Shown: one piece after another, positions 15,507 through 25,131 of the stretch
How positions within the stretch are numbered: position 1 is the first letter of the stretch
Layout: the number at the start of each line of letters is the position of its first letter
IMG/VR virus record: IMGVR_UViG_3300032753_000058
Coordinates: 1 to 45,330 of that record
Source: a virus
Strand: one strand, 5' to 3'
DNA length: 45,330 nucleotides
Notes under the pieces: generated by a model
What the model saw: the letters and a program-made list of their open reading frames with translations, nothing else
What the model was told of the DNA's origin: nothing
Databases searched by the model: none
Position numbers and translations under genes: made by a program

Positions 15507-15531
15507 TTTGGTCCATGCTTATAAAATATTA

Positions 15532-15556
15532 ACCCTTTACATAAAATGTAAAGGGT
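15532..15556 (-). terminator. Intrinsic terminator after tail tube genes
   Basis: A perfect 10-bp inverted repeat (ACCCTTTACA and its complement) with a 5-nt loop. On the minus strand it is followed by TAATATTTT. It lies 40 bases past the stop of the second tail tube gene. Confidence 0.75.
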
Positions 15557-15594
15557 GTAATTCTTACCAGAGTTACCCGGTATATATTCAAAAA

Positions 15595-16176
15595 TTAGTT
15601 GAAAATATCATCAAACCAATCTGCTCTCAAATCCATTGTAATTTGATAAAGGGCCTGACCGCTATCATAGCTAAGTGGCATTGCAGTAATTGCTTCTACT
15701 GGGAATACGTTATGTAACTTAATTTGCCTAAATACATCACCTTCTTTGTTGAAGATATTAATAAGCATATAAGTACCATTAGCATAAGTACTCTTTATAC
15801 CCATTGCACCAGTTAGCGGATTGTACACAAGGTCAGACCACTGTCTTAGTGTTTTAAATACGTAGTTAGATCCATTATCATCTAAGTTAGTTTCAAATAC
15901 AAGTTTAAGTCTAATACCTGTATCCTCTACTGCTGGACCTGCATATCTCCTGAAAGAGAATTTATAGTGTTGCTCAACTGGAGTATTTGGTGTTTTATCC
16001 ACAGTTAAACCTGTCATAGATAAAAGGTTTTCAACCAATAGAGTCCTACCACTATTTCCTGCAGGATTAAATACTGCTGGGGGTGGTTGCAAAATAACCT
16101 CAAACTGGTTTAAATAAACCGGTTCGTATAGTGCTACAGCTGCTTTAGCTGAATTAAAATGTGATAGTCCTGCCAT
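15595..16176 (-). CDS. 19: Tail tube protein paralog 2 (T4 gp19 family)
   Basis: The 193-residue product is a tail tube subunit: MAGLSHFN start, YEPVYLNQFEVILQPP, a long middle with VFKTLRQWSDLVYNPLTGAM, then VFRQIKLHNVFPVEAI and a C-terminal DLRADWFDDIF, the WxxD ending typical of gp19-like tubes. It is closely similar to the product of the gene 13 bases upstream (same start, same RQWSDL.YNPLTG.MG core). T4 has one gp19 (163 aa). The two copies may form different parts of the tube, or one may be a tube-like initiator or terminator ring. Confidence 0.88.
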   Translation of the reverse strand: MAGLSHFNSAKAAVALYEPVYLNQFEVILQPPPAVFNPAGNSGRTLLVENLLSMTGLTVDKTPNTPVEQHYKFSFRRYAGPAVEDTGIRLKLVFETNLDDNGSNYVFKTLRQWSDLVYNPLTGAMGIKSTYANGTYMLINIFNKEGDVFRQIKLHNVFPVEAITAMPLSYDSGQALYQITMDLRADWFDDIFN

Positions 16177-16189
16177 TTTTTTATTTTAT

Positions 16190-16768
16190 TTAAACCCAAA
16201 TATCGTTCCACCAATCTACTGCCCATTTCATCTGAATCTTATAGATATTAGTACCAGCTCCTGTATAATTCAAATCCATAGGTTTAATCGGTTCCATCGG
16301 AAAAACATCCTGGCAAGTAATTTGTCTAAATACATTACCTGCTTTATCAAACACTTTAATTAAGATGGTACCGGTATAATCTACTTTTAAACCCATACCG
16401 CCTGTTAATGGGTTATATATTAAATCAGACCATTGCCTAAGTACTTTGAAAGCATACATGGAATTATTAGTATCCAAGTTAATTTCAAAATTGATATCTA
16501 AATTAATATAAGTATTAGTTGGTGCTGCGCCAGAGTAGTACCTTTTAGCATTTTTATACTTCTGTGTTACCTCTCCTGGGTTTTTATCTACTCCTAGACC
16601 ATTAATACTAATAACCTGTTCCAACATAATATTTCCATTACTCGGATTACCTGCTGGAACTGGTATTGCTGCCGGTGGAGTTATTGTAATCTCAAACTGA
16701 TTTAAGAATACTGGCTCGTACTTTAAAGTAGAAGCTTTTGATGTCGTATAGTGTGATAATCCTGCCAT
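16190..16768 (-). CDS. 19: Tail tube protein paralog 1 (T4 gp19 family)
   Basis: The 192-residue protein has the same architecture as its downstream paralog: YEPVFLNQFEITITPP, FKVLRQWSDLIYNPLTGGMG, VFRQITCQDVFPMEPI and the ending WAVDWWNDIWV. Tail tube subunits stack as hexameric rings inside the contractile sheath. A GAATATATA element lies seven bases before the ATG, and the gene follows the sheath gene by 39 bases, the T4 order 18-19. Confidence 0.88.
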   Translation of the reverse strand: MAGLSHYTTSKASTLKYEPVFLNQFEITITPPAAIPVPAGNPSNGNIMLEQVISINGLGVDKNPGEVTQKYKNAKRYYSGAAPTNTYINLDINFEINLDTNNSMYAFKVLRQWSDLIYNPLTGGMGLKVDYTGTILIKVFDKAGNVFRQITCQDVFPMEPIKPMDLNYTGAGTNIYKIQMKWAVDWWNDIWV

Positions 16769-16806
16769 TTGTTATTATATATTCAATTTACTGATTATCC
16801 AATAAA

Positions 16807-19800
16807 TTAACCAAATTGGATGAAACCACCAGAATTAATACCACCTGTTCTTGTAACGGTTACTCTATTGATGAATTTTTGTATTCCCCTTGCAGGTTCA
16901 ATTATTACATCTATAATACCTATATTCTGATCTATGATTGCAGGTGTATTGTTTGAGGAGTCCATAATTGTTAGGAAGTTATAGATACCACCAACATTCA
17001 TAACACCAGATAAGAAGTTATCAACTAATGTTTTAATTTCTAATCTAACGGAATCTTCATTAAAGTCAAATAAGTAATTAGAGAGTATTGTTTCAACATT
17101 ATCTTCAAGAGTGATCAATAGATCTCTAACATGCAAGTTATTAAATGCGCTATTAGTTCTTTGATAGTTAGTTTGATTACCATAAATAACGATACCAACC
17201 CCTCTTTTTCTGATGATCGGATTAATTCCAAATGGTTCTAAATTGTCCCTGTCTGCTTGGCTAAAGTCATATTCCAAACCAATTACATTGGATCCAGTGA
17301 TTATACCCCTTTTTTGTCCTGCAACAATTGCATATGGTTCACCAGTAATGAACTTTCTGATAAAATTATTACTTACGTGAGCTGCTGGTGGTATATTTAT
17401 GTTAGTGTTGTTCTCTCTAATAGTTAAGAATGGAGAGAACGTACCAGCAAACTTAGCACCATTTGATTCATCAGGTAGTGTGAATGTAAATGATGGATTT
17501 AAAGACAGATTACCGCCATCTGCAATATAACCAGTATCTAATAATGGGGATGGATTAGTTGCAGTTGGTGCATCAGTAAAAATTGGGTCAGTAGATGCCA
17601 TGAATTTTTGTATGGACGGAGCATTTATTATGGCCAAACATTTTTGCCTATTCATAGCAAGCGTAGTCAATTGATATTTTGAATTTGGCCCAATTGTTCC
17701 GTCAAATGTATCAACAACATATCTGAATGTAATAATATCGGGAGATGCAAGGGTGGTAGCAATATTGGTTGTATAAAGAACATTTAGAATGTTATTTATT
17801 TGATTATCTGTACCATCTGGTTTATGATAAGGTTTCAATACGAATCCTGGTAAATAACTGAATGTGTAGTTATTTATAAAATCCTCAATCGCTATAAATT
17901 TCTTAATCATTAAAGGTGATCCAGGGTAAAGAAGTATTGGTCTATCAGTTGTTACATAAATAGTATAAACACCAGGACTGCCAGTAGGTACTCTGTTAAC
18001 ACTAATAATTCTAGTAAGCCTGTTTTGGGGTAAGAAAAGATCTTGGTCTGTTGATACTAATAAATTACCAACTGCTATTCCGCTTTCTGTTGCAACAGTA
18101 CTACTTAATTGTACCTGTGTAGTTGATATAGAAGACATTATAGAAATCTCTTGGCTCAAATTACCAGATAATGAGATAATAGCAATTTGGTTACCAACAA
18201 CTGTATTTCCTGGGCCAGTAGCAAATGTTGTGAAAGTTGTACCAAAGTTAGGTATCACAGCAGGAGAAGATAAACCAGCATCACTAAATCCATACATTCC
18301 AATAGTTTTAAATCCATCCCTATCAACAGAAGGTACTAAACTAATATATTGCAATGATGATCCAGTCCAGTTAAGATAGATTACATCCCCATTAGAAATC
18401 ACTCCTATCTGATAATTTTGGTAAATAACAGAAGATTCATATCCAATATAATTATAATTGCCAAGGCTTGGTTCTACTCTATTAAAATAATCGGATAAAC
18501 CAAATTGGTATCTAGCAGAATTTATATTCGTGTCCCCATAAGGAGCAACTAATGCAGAGCCAACAGAAAATAATGGATGTGACCATGTAATTCTCAATTG
18601 AGGATTTCCCCCAACTGTAACAGTTTTTATATTCTGTACCTGAAGTTTTACCAGATCGTGGCTATTGAAAGATGCTAATGCAAGGGTATTACCAGTTAAA
18701 TTACCAGCTTGTCCAAGAATATATGTTGGACCAGGAGCAGTTATAGAAGGTGTTAAAAAGGTCTGCAGAGCTGTTAATATAGCTGTTGCACCTGCTCCGG
18801 TTACATTTGTTTGTAAGTAGGGTAGTCCACCATCCAATAATGCTGGGTTATATGATGCAAAATCAGAGGTTGGTAAACCAGTTAATGAATTGTATATAAA
18901 TAAACTTCCTGCTTCATTTAGGGTACTACCTGGAGATACTGCATCATAAAGGGACGTAACGTTCTGGTTATAAACCAAATCGGAAAACAATGGTGAATAA
19001 TAGCTAAGAAAATCTATATTAGGATTTGATTGGGTAGGGTTACCATTAGCTAGTGCATTGATAAGGTGGTGACCTACTAGATCAATCAAACTATATGTTC
19101 CCGTTGCTAGATCATCCAATGCCTGATCATTTACGGCACAAAGAATACCAGTTTGTCCTACTTGATTGTTTACTAATACTTTAATATCCTGATTAATACC
19201 ATTTAAATCCACAAAATCAGGAATAAAACATCCAGTTACAGATAATACTATATTAACACTATTTAATGCTACAAAAGAATCTAATTGGGATTTTATAAAT
19301 CCCTTAGGAGTAAAATAATCCGAATATAAAGGATCTAATGAAAGTTCTGCATAATTTGTCCAATTACCACTAATTACTATTACATCCAAGAAGTAGTCAG
19401 AAATATAATCATATGGGTGAATATAAGAGGGAACATTATTAGCGCCGTAATATTCTTGTGCACTAATATCAAATCCTTTGATAGGAGAACTAGAATCTAA
19501 TGATTTTTTAACAATTATACTAACAGGATTTTGGCTAAGATTAACAAAACTGAATAATTTAGTGCTATCTCCATTACTTGTATCCATAGTTGCTAACAAA
19601 GCATTAGGATCAGGAAACCAAAATCTTTGCTTGTTATAATAGGAAGAAAGTAGTTTATCCTCTTTTGCTAATAAAGTATCTACTGTTGCATAGTCGGTGG
19701 TAGGATTTTGACCATTGACTTGAGCAGTATCTACAGAAAAAGCTCTATACCTAGCAACATCAGCTCCATTCGCAACATCTGGTGTATTATTTACAGTTAC

Positions 19801-20103
19801 AGCGTTATTAAGCCTTAATAGATTTACTGCAAAAATTGGACCTGTATTTAAGCAGGTAAAAATAGATCTATGGAAGAAAGATCCTTTTTTTTCTAAAGAA
19901 CGATCTATATCACCAAAAACTGCTAATGCTGTAGCCGGATCTGGTAGATATACTGCAGTATTGAAAGGTCCAATGTTAGAGTAACCAACAACCAATCTTA
20001 CTGTCTGCGGGTTCAGTATTATATTCTGAGAAGCATCAAATTCCAAGGTGTATACCCCTGAACTTTTGAATACAGAAAGATCTAATGTTATTTTTTGTGC
20101 CAT
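16807..20103 (-). CDS. 18: Contractile tail sheath protein (T4 gp18 family), enlarged
   Basis: I place the start at ATG 20103 (MAQKITLDLSVFKSSG), preceded by an A-rich leader, rather than a further-upstream in-frame codon at 20166; this gives 1098 residues. N-terminal sheath features are SSGVYTLEFDASQN and VVGYSNIGPFNTAVYLPD. The C-terminal 250 residues carry the conserved sheath core: PFLTIRENNTNINIPPAAHV, FINRVTVTR and the region with VRDLLITLEDNVETILSNYL. T4 gp18 is 659 aa, so about 400 residues are extra, in the surface-exposed middle. It follows the terminase gene and precedes the tube genes, as in T4. Confidence 0.88.
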   Translation of the reverse strand: MAQKITLDLSVFKSSGVYTLEFDASQNIILNPQTVRLVVGYSNIGPFNTAVYLPDPATALAVFGDIDRSLEKKGSFFHRSIFTCLNTGPIFAVNLLRLNNAVTVNNTPDVANGADVARYRAFSVDTAQVNGQNPTTDYATVDTLLAKEDKLLSSYYNKQRFWFPDPNALLATMDTSNGDSTKLFSFVNLSQNPVSIIVKKSLDSSSPIKGFDISAQEYYGANNVPSYIHPYDYISDYFLDVIVISGNWTNYAELSLDPLYSDYFTPKGFIKSQLDSFVALNSVNIVLSVTGCFIPDFVDLNGINQDIKVLVNNQVGQTGILCAVNDQALDDLATGTYSLIDLVGHHLINALANGNPTQSNPNIDFLSYYSPLFSDLVYNQNVTSLYDAVSPGSTLNEAGSLFIYNSLTGLPTSDFASYNPALLDGGLPYLQTNVTGAGATAILTALQTFLTPSITAPGPTYILGQAGNLTGNTLALASFNSHDLVKLQVQNIKTVTVGGNPQLRITWSHPLFSVGSALVAPYGDTNINSARYQFGLSDYFNRVEPSLGNYNYIGYESSVIYQNYQIGVISNGDVIYLNWTGSSLQYISLVPSVDRDGFKTIGMYGFSDAGLSSPAVIPNFGTTFTTFATGPGNTVVGNQIAIISLSGNLSQEISIMSSISTTQVQLSSTVATESGIAVGNLLVSTDQDLFLPQNRLTRIISVNRVPTGSPGVYTIYVTTDRPILLYPGSPLMIKKFIAIEDFINNYTFSYLPGFVLKPYHKPDGTDNQINNILNVLYTTNIATTLASPDIITFRYVVDTFDGTIGPNSKYQLTTLAMNRQKCLAIINAPSIQKFMASTDPIFTDAPTATNPSPLLDTGYIADGGNLSLNPSFTFTLPDESNGAKFAGTFSPFLTIRENNTNINIPPAAHVSNNFIRKFITGEPYAIVAGQKRGIITGSNVIGLEYDFSQADRDNLEPFGINPIIRKRGVGIVIYGNQTNYQRTNSAFNNLHVRDLLITLEDNVETILSNYLFDFNEDSVRLEIKTLVDNFLSGVMNVGGIYNFLTIMDSSNNTPAIIDQNIGIIDVIIEPARGIQKFINRVTVTRTGGINSGGFIQFG

Positions 20104-20185
20104 TTGCCTATTTTTATTTGTATATATCCAATTTATTAGGGTCCATACTCGGATTACCCCTAACACTATATATCAATAAAATCTA

Positions 20186-22003
20186 CTAAAAGTATTCCTT
20201 GAATATGTTCCAGGTTTCTCCTTCGTAATCTTTGGATGTTCCTCCCCCACCAGTATTAATTTCTTCCATCTTTTTATCAATGGCATCCTTGAATTTTTGT
20301 GGGATTGTATCATAAACCTCCTGAACTAACTGGTTAAAATCAGCATAATCAAATACAGAATTAGCAATAACATACGTCATAGCTATATCATCTTTACCGC
20401 TCTGGCTTGAATAATTTCCTTTGGTATTTTCACCGAAATCACTTAATTCTAAAATACCAATCTTATCTGTTGGTATTATTTTTCCACCTCTGCAATTAAT
20501 TTTTAACATCTCACAGCACCTTTCTTTTGTGGCAGGAGTCATTTTTATTCCAACCTTCATTTGTTTAGAACTATCATAATGCTTAGTAAAAACAAACATT
20601 TCATCAAAAACCTTATCTCCATTTAAAAGTTTTTCTATTAATTGTTCGCCCTTAAAATCTACTTCAACTGCTATTTTTACTGTTTCTGGATTAAATACTT
20701 GAGTTGTAAGTATTTCCATAAGAGGTTTAAATTCCTCAGGTGACATAGTATTGGATCTAAACATACCAACCTGTAAAAGACAAAAGAAATCCGACTCGTC
20801 CTCATAGAATTTTTTCTCATGTATTAGATTTAATGGTAAAGGAGAAACCTTTAATATATTCGCCACTGTATAATCACCACCAACGCCAGCAGAAGTATCC
20901 ACTGCTATGACAAATCTTTTTTCTTCATCTAATTCCCATAAAGAGGTTGGATCAAATAATGGATGCCATTTTAACTCATCATAATTAATAGTAGTACTCG
21001 AAAAAGCATTTAGTTCTCTATGTACAAAATTAACTTCTGTCTTCTTTAACCTCTTTAATGTGAAAGAATCTAATAAAAGTCGAGAAGAACTTAAAAATTG
21101 ATTTCCATATTCTTGATTAAAGTCCTCTTCCGAACCTAGGTTAGCAATTTCTATTCTTTTCCAGTCCTCATTCCTTCCTGGTACTTGCCACCAATCCACT
21201 CGTATTGGATTAAAACTATTTTTACCAGCTAGAGCATCAGTATAGATCTCATAAAATTTATTAGTTCCATTTGGAGTTGATGTTATGATAATTCTAGATA
21301 TTAAGGAAGCAGCTACGGTAGGGAATACTGATTTAAAGAAGGACCCAATAAAATTTGGATTAATATGAGCAAACTCATCCATATATAAAAAATGTACAGT
21401 AAAACCAATAGATGATGATTTGGTTGTAGTTTTTGCCATTACTCTACACCCATTATCAAATTTCATGGTCATCACATTATATACACTGATACCAGGTTTC
21501 ATGAAAAATGGTAATTTTTTCATGATAGTCTTAATTTTATCCATTAACTCCGCAGATGTATCTCCAATATTTGCAAGGATCATAGCGTTTTTTTCTGAAT
21601 TAAATAGTAAATACCATAAAAGAAAAATGGAGGATGTAATAGTTTTACCACTTTGTCTAGGGCTTAAAAAAATATTAAACCTATTATTTTGGTATTGTCT
21701 TAAAATTTGCTCCTGATAATCCCTCAAAACAACCTGGATAATACCATCATCTGTCATTACATGACAATAATTGTTAGCGAAATATATTACGTCACTAGCG
21801 CATTTTTCCATCTCTTTCCTTTCCCACTCAGTAAGTTCAAAGAGAATCTGTCCTTTTTTTAATTCAGGGTCATTTTCATGAAAAGGATTATCTATAGATT
21901 TAAAATCTAATCCTTCCTCGTCGGCCCTTTTCATTATATTATTAACCTTTGCGGTAGTCCAATAGTTATTTGTTTTTTCTTGTACTAATGTTTCTGTTGC
22001 CAT
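20186..22003 (-). CDS. 17: Terminase large subunit (T4 gp17 family)
   Basis: The 605-residue packaging motor has Walker A SPRQSGKT (114-121), Walker B FLYMDEFA (205-212), the coupling segment IITSTPNGTNKFYEIY, and an RNase H-like nuclease domain starting at VAVDTSAGVGGDY-like sequence (FVIAVDTSAGVGGDY, first catalytic Asp), with DFKGEQ and KDDIAMTYVIAN supplying later acidic residues. Length equals T4 gp17 (610 aa). It uses ATP hydrolysis to pump DNA through the portal and cuts concatemers. It lies six bases downstream of the small terminase gene. No intein interrupts it. Confidence 0.94.
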   Translation of the reverse strand: MATETLVQEKTNNYWTTAKVNNIMKRADEEGLDFKSIDNPFHENDPELKKGQILFELTEWERKEMEKCASDVIYFANNYCHVMTDDGIIQVVLRDYQEQILRQYQNNRFNIFLSPRQSGKTITSSIFLLWYLLFNSEKNAMILANIGDTSAELMDKIKTIMKKLPFFMKPGISVYNVMTMKFDNGCRVMAKTTTKSSSIGFTVHFLYMDEFAHINPNFIGSFFKSVFPTVAASLISRIIITSTPNGTNKFYEIYTDALAGKNSFNPIRVDWWQVPGRNEDWKRIEIANLGSEEDFNQEYGNQFLSSSRLLLDSFTLKRLKKTEVNFVHRELNAFSSTTINYDELKWHPLFDPTSLWELDEEKRFVIAVDTSAGVGGDYTVANILKVSPLPLNLIHEKKFYEDESDFFCLLQVGMFRSNTMSPEEFKPLMEILTTQVFNPETVKIAVEVDFKGEQLIEKLLNGDKVFDEMFVFTKHYDSSKQMKVGIKMTPATKERCCEMLKINCRGGKIIPTDKIGILELSDFGENTKGNYSSQSGKDDIAMTYVIANSVFDYADFNQLVQEVYDTIPQKFKDAIDKKMEEINTGGGGTSKDYEGETWNIFKEYF

Positions 22004-22008
22004 AATAA

Positions 22009-22788
22009 TTAGAATAAATCTTGGTCCATATCAAATCCCGGATCATCCTCTTCCTTGATATTAAATTGTTCAGGCGTTACTAAATCCTTATTTCTTGGAT
22101 CTACTAATTCATTTTTTTCCCCTACAATTTCACCTTGCTTGTATTCCGATTTGTTTTTTATTGAATTCTGTATATTTTCCATAAGGGCTTTGTTCCCCCT
22201 AATTTTTACATTACCACCAGAATATATCCCAGGTATCCCTTCTTCTCCATTATCATTTAATAGAATAGCATCCCCAGTTGAATCCCTTTTCTTTTTTTCC
22301 TCGGCATGGTTTTTATATCCTTTTTCCATTTCTGCAATGTATTTCTGAAATTTTTCAGGCATGGCAAAGAGCTGTCCCTGTAATTGAGCCAATACTTCAT
22401 AATTTCTGGCCATATATTGACCACCACCACCAGCATCTATCTCATCCATTAATTTAGTTATACTATGCTGTGCTGATCTGATAGCAAATGCCATAGTAGA
22501 TATACTAAGAACATCTATCTTAGATTTATAAAGAGCAAAATCATCCTGTTTTATTAGGTTATCATCAAGATAGAATTTTAAAAGGGAGCCTAATAAATTC
22601 TTAGCTTCTGATTCCACCTCCACTCTAGCAGCATCAAAATTCATCATTCTAACAGGTTTAATCGGTGGTATATCTGGTGTTGATAGACCAGACAGCATTT
22701 CATCTGCTAGCAAAATATCATCCAATTGCTTCTTAATCTTAAGCTCCTGCTCTTTCGAGACTTGCTGTTTTGGTTTTCTTCTTGGCAT
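22009..22788 (-). CDS. 16: Probable terminase small subunit (gp16-like)
   Basis: The 259-residue protein lies directly upstream of the large terminase, the position of T4 gene 16. Its centre is helical, with AIRSAQHSITKLMDEIDAGG and ARNYEVLAQLQGQLFAMPEK, which parallels the T4 gp16 oligomerisation helices (PRHMEVFATLMGQM). The N-terminus is basic (MPRRKPKQQ) and the C-terminus acidic (EEDDPGFDMDQDLF), plausibly the tail that contacts the motor. It is longer than T4 gp16 (164 aa). It would recognise DNA and regulate gp17. Assignment rests on position plus the central helices. Confidence 0.72.
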   Translation of the reverse strand: MPRRKPKQQVSKEQELKIKKQLDDILLADEMLSGLSTPDIPPIKPVRMMNFDAARVEVESEAKNLLGSLLKFYLDDNLIKQDDFALYKSKIDVLSISTMAFAIRSAQHSITKLMDEIDAGGGGQYMARNYEVLAQLQGQLFAMPEKFQKYIAEMEKGYKNHAEEKKKRDSTGDAILLNDNGEEGIPGIYSGGNVKIRGNKALMENIQNSIKNKSEYKQGEIVGEKNELVDPRNKDLVTPEQFNIKEEDDPGFDMDQDLF

Positions 22789-22834
22789 GCTATAATTTTA
22801 TTTTATGGAACGGAGGAATTTTTACTATTCTCAA

Positions 22835-25084
22835 TTATCTATTATCAACGAATTTAGGTAATTTAAGAACAGGTTTAGCATTATCGATTATAATTCCTAA
22901 TTGAGAATCTTCTACTATATTCTCATTAAGTATAGCAGATTGCTTTTCCTGAGCGATCATATGTTTAAAAACCCTTATATTTGTTAAATATAATGGGCTA
23001 GTTAATATTTTATATGAGTTGTTATCAGTATTCCAGGTAGGGTTATTAAGATCAGTCTCCAGATTAATAGGAAAATTATACGAATAAGTAGTTGATAAAA
23101 ATCCTTCTTTGGTATGCAACAGTAATAAATTTGAAGTCTGTACCATAGGATTGCTAGGATTATAAGTTAACCCCCATACATTAATAGAATATTGTTTAAA
23201 AACATTAGATAGATTAAATACAAAACCATACCAATCATCTAGTGATGGTATAAAATTACTAGAAGGATTATTAATAGAATAGCCAAACGGGGAAAGTATT
23301 TCTGTCCCATTTAATAGGATTCTAAATGATCCTACCTGGAGATAATTTTGGATAATTTGAGCAGGACTTGTTGTAATGGGATCTGTACTTACCGTATTTG
23401 TTCCAGTATAAATCATTTCTATACTTATACCATTAGAATTGTTATATCCACTAATTAAAGACCTTGAATCTGCCTTTTGCATTTGCCATGAAGTAACAGT
23501 TCCGATTGGAGTACCATCATCTACAATAGTAAATTGATATCCTGTATTATCAACACTTAATATTTTATATCCTCCTGTTCTTGTACCTCCTAGGATAGAA
23601 ACATAACTATTGGATGTTAATTGATGCTTTATAGGATGGGTAGAATAAGTAGCGGTCCCTGCTGCTTGTGTGACAGAAGTTATCGGAAGAACCCTCGGAG
23701 GCTTAGGTACCAATTTAGTTTGGTCTATAAAATTTCTTATTTTAAACCAACAAGTAAAGCTCATTTCATCCTCACCCGTTAATGTTGGAGAAGCATTATA
23801 TCTAACTGCTTCAGACTCATTATCATAGTTTAGTGTTTCTAAATCATAATAGGAATTGAATACAATAGTCCAGTTATTGTTAAGATCATAATCAATAATA
23901 GGTAAATTAACACTTATATAGCTCCTAACAGGATCTTGCCCTCTTTTCTGAGACGAAACATAATATTGTTGGGGCTTAATATTTTTTTCTATTTGTTCCT
24001 GTGTTTCTTTACCAAAAAGAGTCTCTGCACTAACAGTGTAATCATGTAGTTCTGCCTCCATAGCTGGATCATTCCAATTAGTATCTTGCCTTTTTTCGTA
24101 TTTAACTAATCTGCATTTGTAGTATATAGGATAATAATCAAAACCTCTATATAAGTAGGTTGATTCTATTGTGTATATCCTATTTGTTAAAGGAAAATAT
24201 ATTATATCCCTTTTTCTAGGTTGTGCACCCTTTCCAAAAAAACTTTCAAAATATCTTTTATCTATATGAGCTTCTAATATACCAGCTTCATCGAACTGTA
24301 CACCAAAGCTATCATAAACTGGCTTTCCATCACCAAATTCATTTTTGTTAATTAATACCTTTAAACATTGCTCCCCTACTACATCGAATAGATTATATTC
24401 CCTTAGAATTATATCCCTACCTCTACCATTAGGTTGGACTGAATAATAATTAATAAGATGCCCAAATAAATTATTTACTGCCAAACTAAGATCCTGCTCT
24501 ATATTAATACCTCTATTTACTGCATATGGATCAAAAACATTAGTACAGCTAGCATTAAATATAATAGGTTTATCATAAAGTTGATTGGAACATATTATTT
24601 TAGGCTTAGTTGCTAGATCTCTCGGATCTACAGTCTTATATGTTAAATCTGGTTCTATATCATTTAGTAGGATAGCAGGATTTATTGGGCTCCCGATTGA
24701 TAATGCCGGGCTCCTACTTGGATTTGTACTATTAGTTACAGCAGTAATCCTAAATTCTAGATAGAAAGAATTATTTGGATCTAATTGGATTAGATTAAGA
24801 TTATCAGGTGTCATTTCTATCCATAAAGACCAATTATCTCCATTAATACTCCAACGAAATTCGTAATATAAATAAGCATAATTTGGTATTTCGTTTGTTG
24901 TATCAGAAACGAAACCATTTATATTTGTAACATCTACAAATGGAACATCATAAGTAATTGTGCGATAATTACCTATATTAGTAAAATTTATTACTCCCCC
25001 GGATCCAGGGGACCCAATAAATGGAGAAGCTGGAGAACCAGTAGATGTTGAACTTGGCGACCCTAAATATCCAGTATAACCCAT
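22835..25084 (-). CDS. 14: Neck protein (gp14-like) fused to a lectin-like domain
   Basis: The 749-residue product starts with a Gly-Ser-Pro linker (GSPSS, GSPAS, GSPGSGG), then a beta-rich domain. Residues about 155-350 look like T4 gp14 neck protein: FGVQFDEAGILEAHIDKRYF (T4 FGMQVQDEVTLSINPNLF), then KRDIIYFPLTNRIYTIE and YYKCRLVKYEKRQD. From about 430 the sequence resembles a concanavalin/LamG fold (EMSFTCWFKIRNF, GISIEMIYTG, DWYGFVFNLSNVFKQYSINV, LTNIRVFKHMI). T4 gp14 has 256 aa. So this is a neck protein with a C-terminal, perhaps sugar-binding, extension. Order gp15-gp14-gp16-gp17 is close to T4. Confidence 0.75.
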   Translation of the reverse strand: MGYTGYLGSPSSTSTGSPASPFIGSPGSGGVINFTNIGNYRTITYDVPFVDVTNINGFVSDTTNEIPNYAYLYYEFRWSINGDNWSLWIEMTPDNLNLIQLDPNNSFYLEFRITAVTNSTNPSRSPALSIGSPINPAILLNDIEPDLTYKTVDPRDLATKPKIICSNQLYDKPIIFNASCTNVFDPYAVNRGINIEQDLSLAVNNLFGHLINYYSVQPNGRGRDIILREYNLFDVVGEQCLKVLINKNEFGDGKPVYDSFGVQFDEAGILEAHIDKRYFESFFGKGAQPRKRDIIYFPLTNRIYTIESTYLYRGFDYYPIYYKCRLVKYEKRQDTNWNDPAMEAELHDYTVSAETLFGKETQEQIEKNIKPQQYYVSSQKRGQDPVRSYISVNLPIIDYDLNNNWTIVFNSYYDLETLNYDNESEAVRYNASPTLTGEDEMSFTCWFKIRNFIDQTKLVPKPPRVLPITSVTQAAGTATYSTHPIKHQLTSNSYVSILGGTRTGGYKILSVDNTGYQFTIVDDGTPIGTVTSWQMQKADSRSLISGYNNSNGISIEMIYTGTNTVSTDPITTSPAQIIQNYLQVGSFRILLNGTEILSPFGYSINNPSSNFIPSLDDWYGFVFNLSNVFKQYSINVWGLTYNPSNPMVQTSNLLLLHTKEGFLSTTYSYNFPINLETDLNNPTWNTDNNSYKILTSPLYLTNIRVFKHMIAQEKQSAILNENIVEDSQLGIIIDNAKPVLKLPKFVDNR

Positions 25085-25102
25085 CTATAAATATATTATA
25101 TA

Positions 25103-25112
25103 GATATATATC
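25103..25112. promoter_or_regulatory. Palindromic GATATATATC between divergent genes
   Basis: GATATATATC reads the same on both strands and lies about 20 bases before both the minus-strand gp14-like start (25084) and the plus-strand 114-aa start (25132). A TATAAATA, identical to the T4 late promoter box, overlaps nearby on the plus strand at 25086-25093. This is the only intergenic room for promoters of both genes. Confidence 0.45.
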
Positions 25113-25131
25113 GGTGAAATAATAGAAGTTT

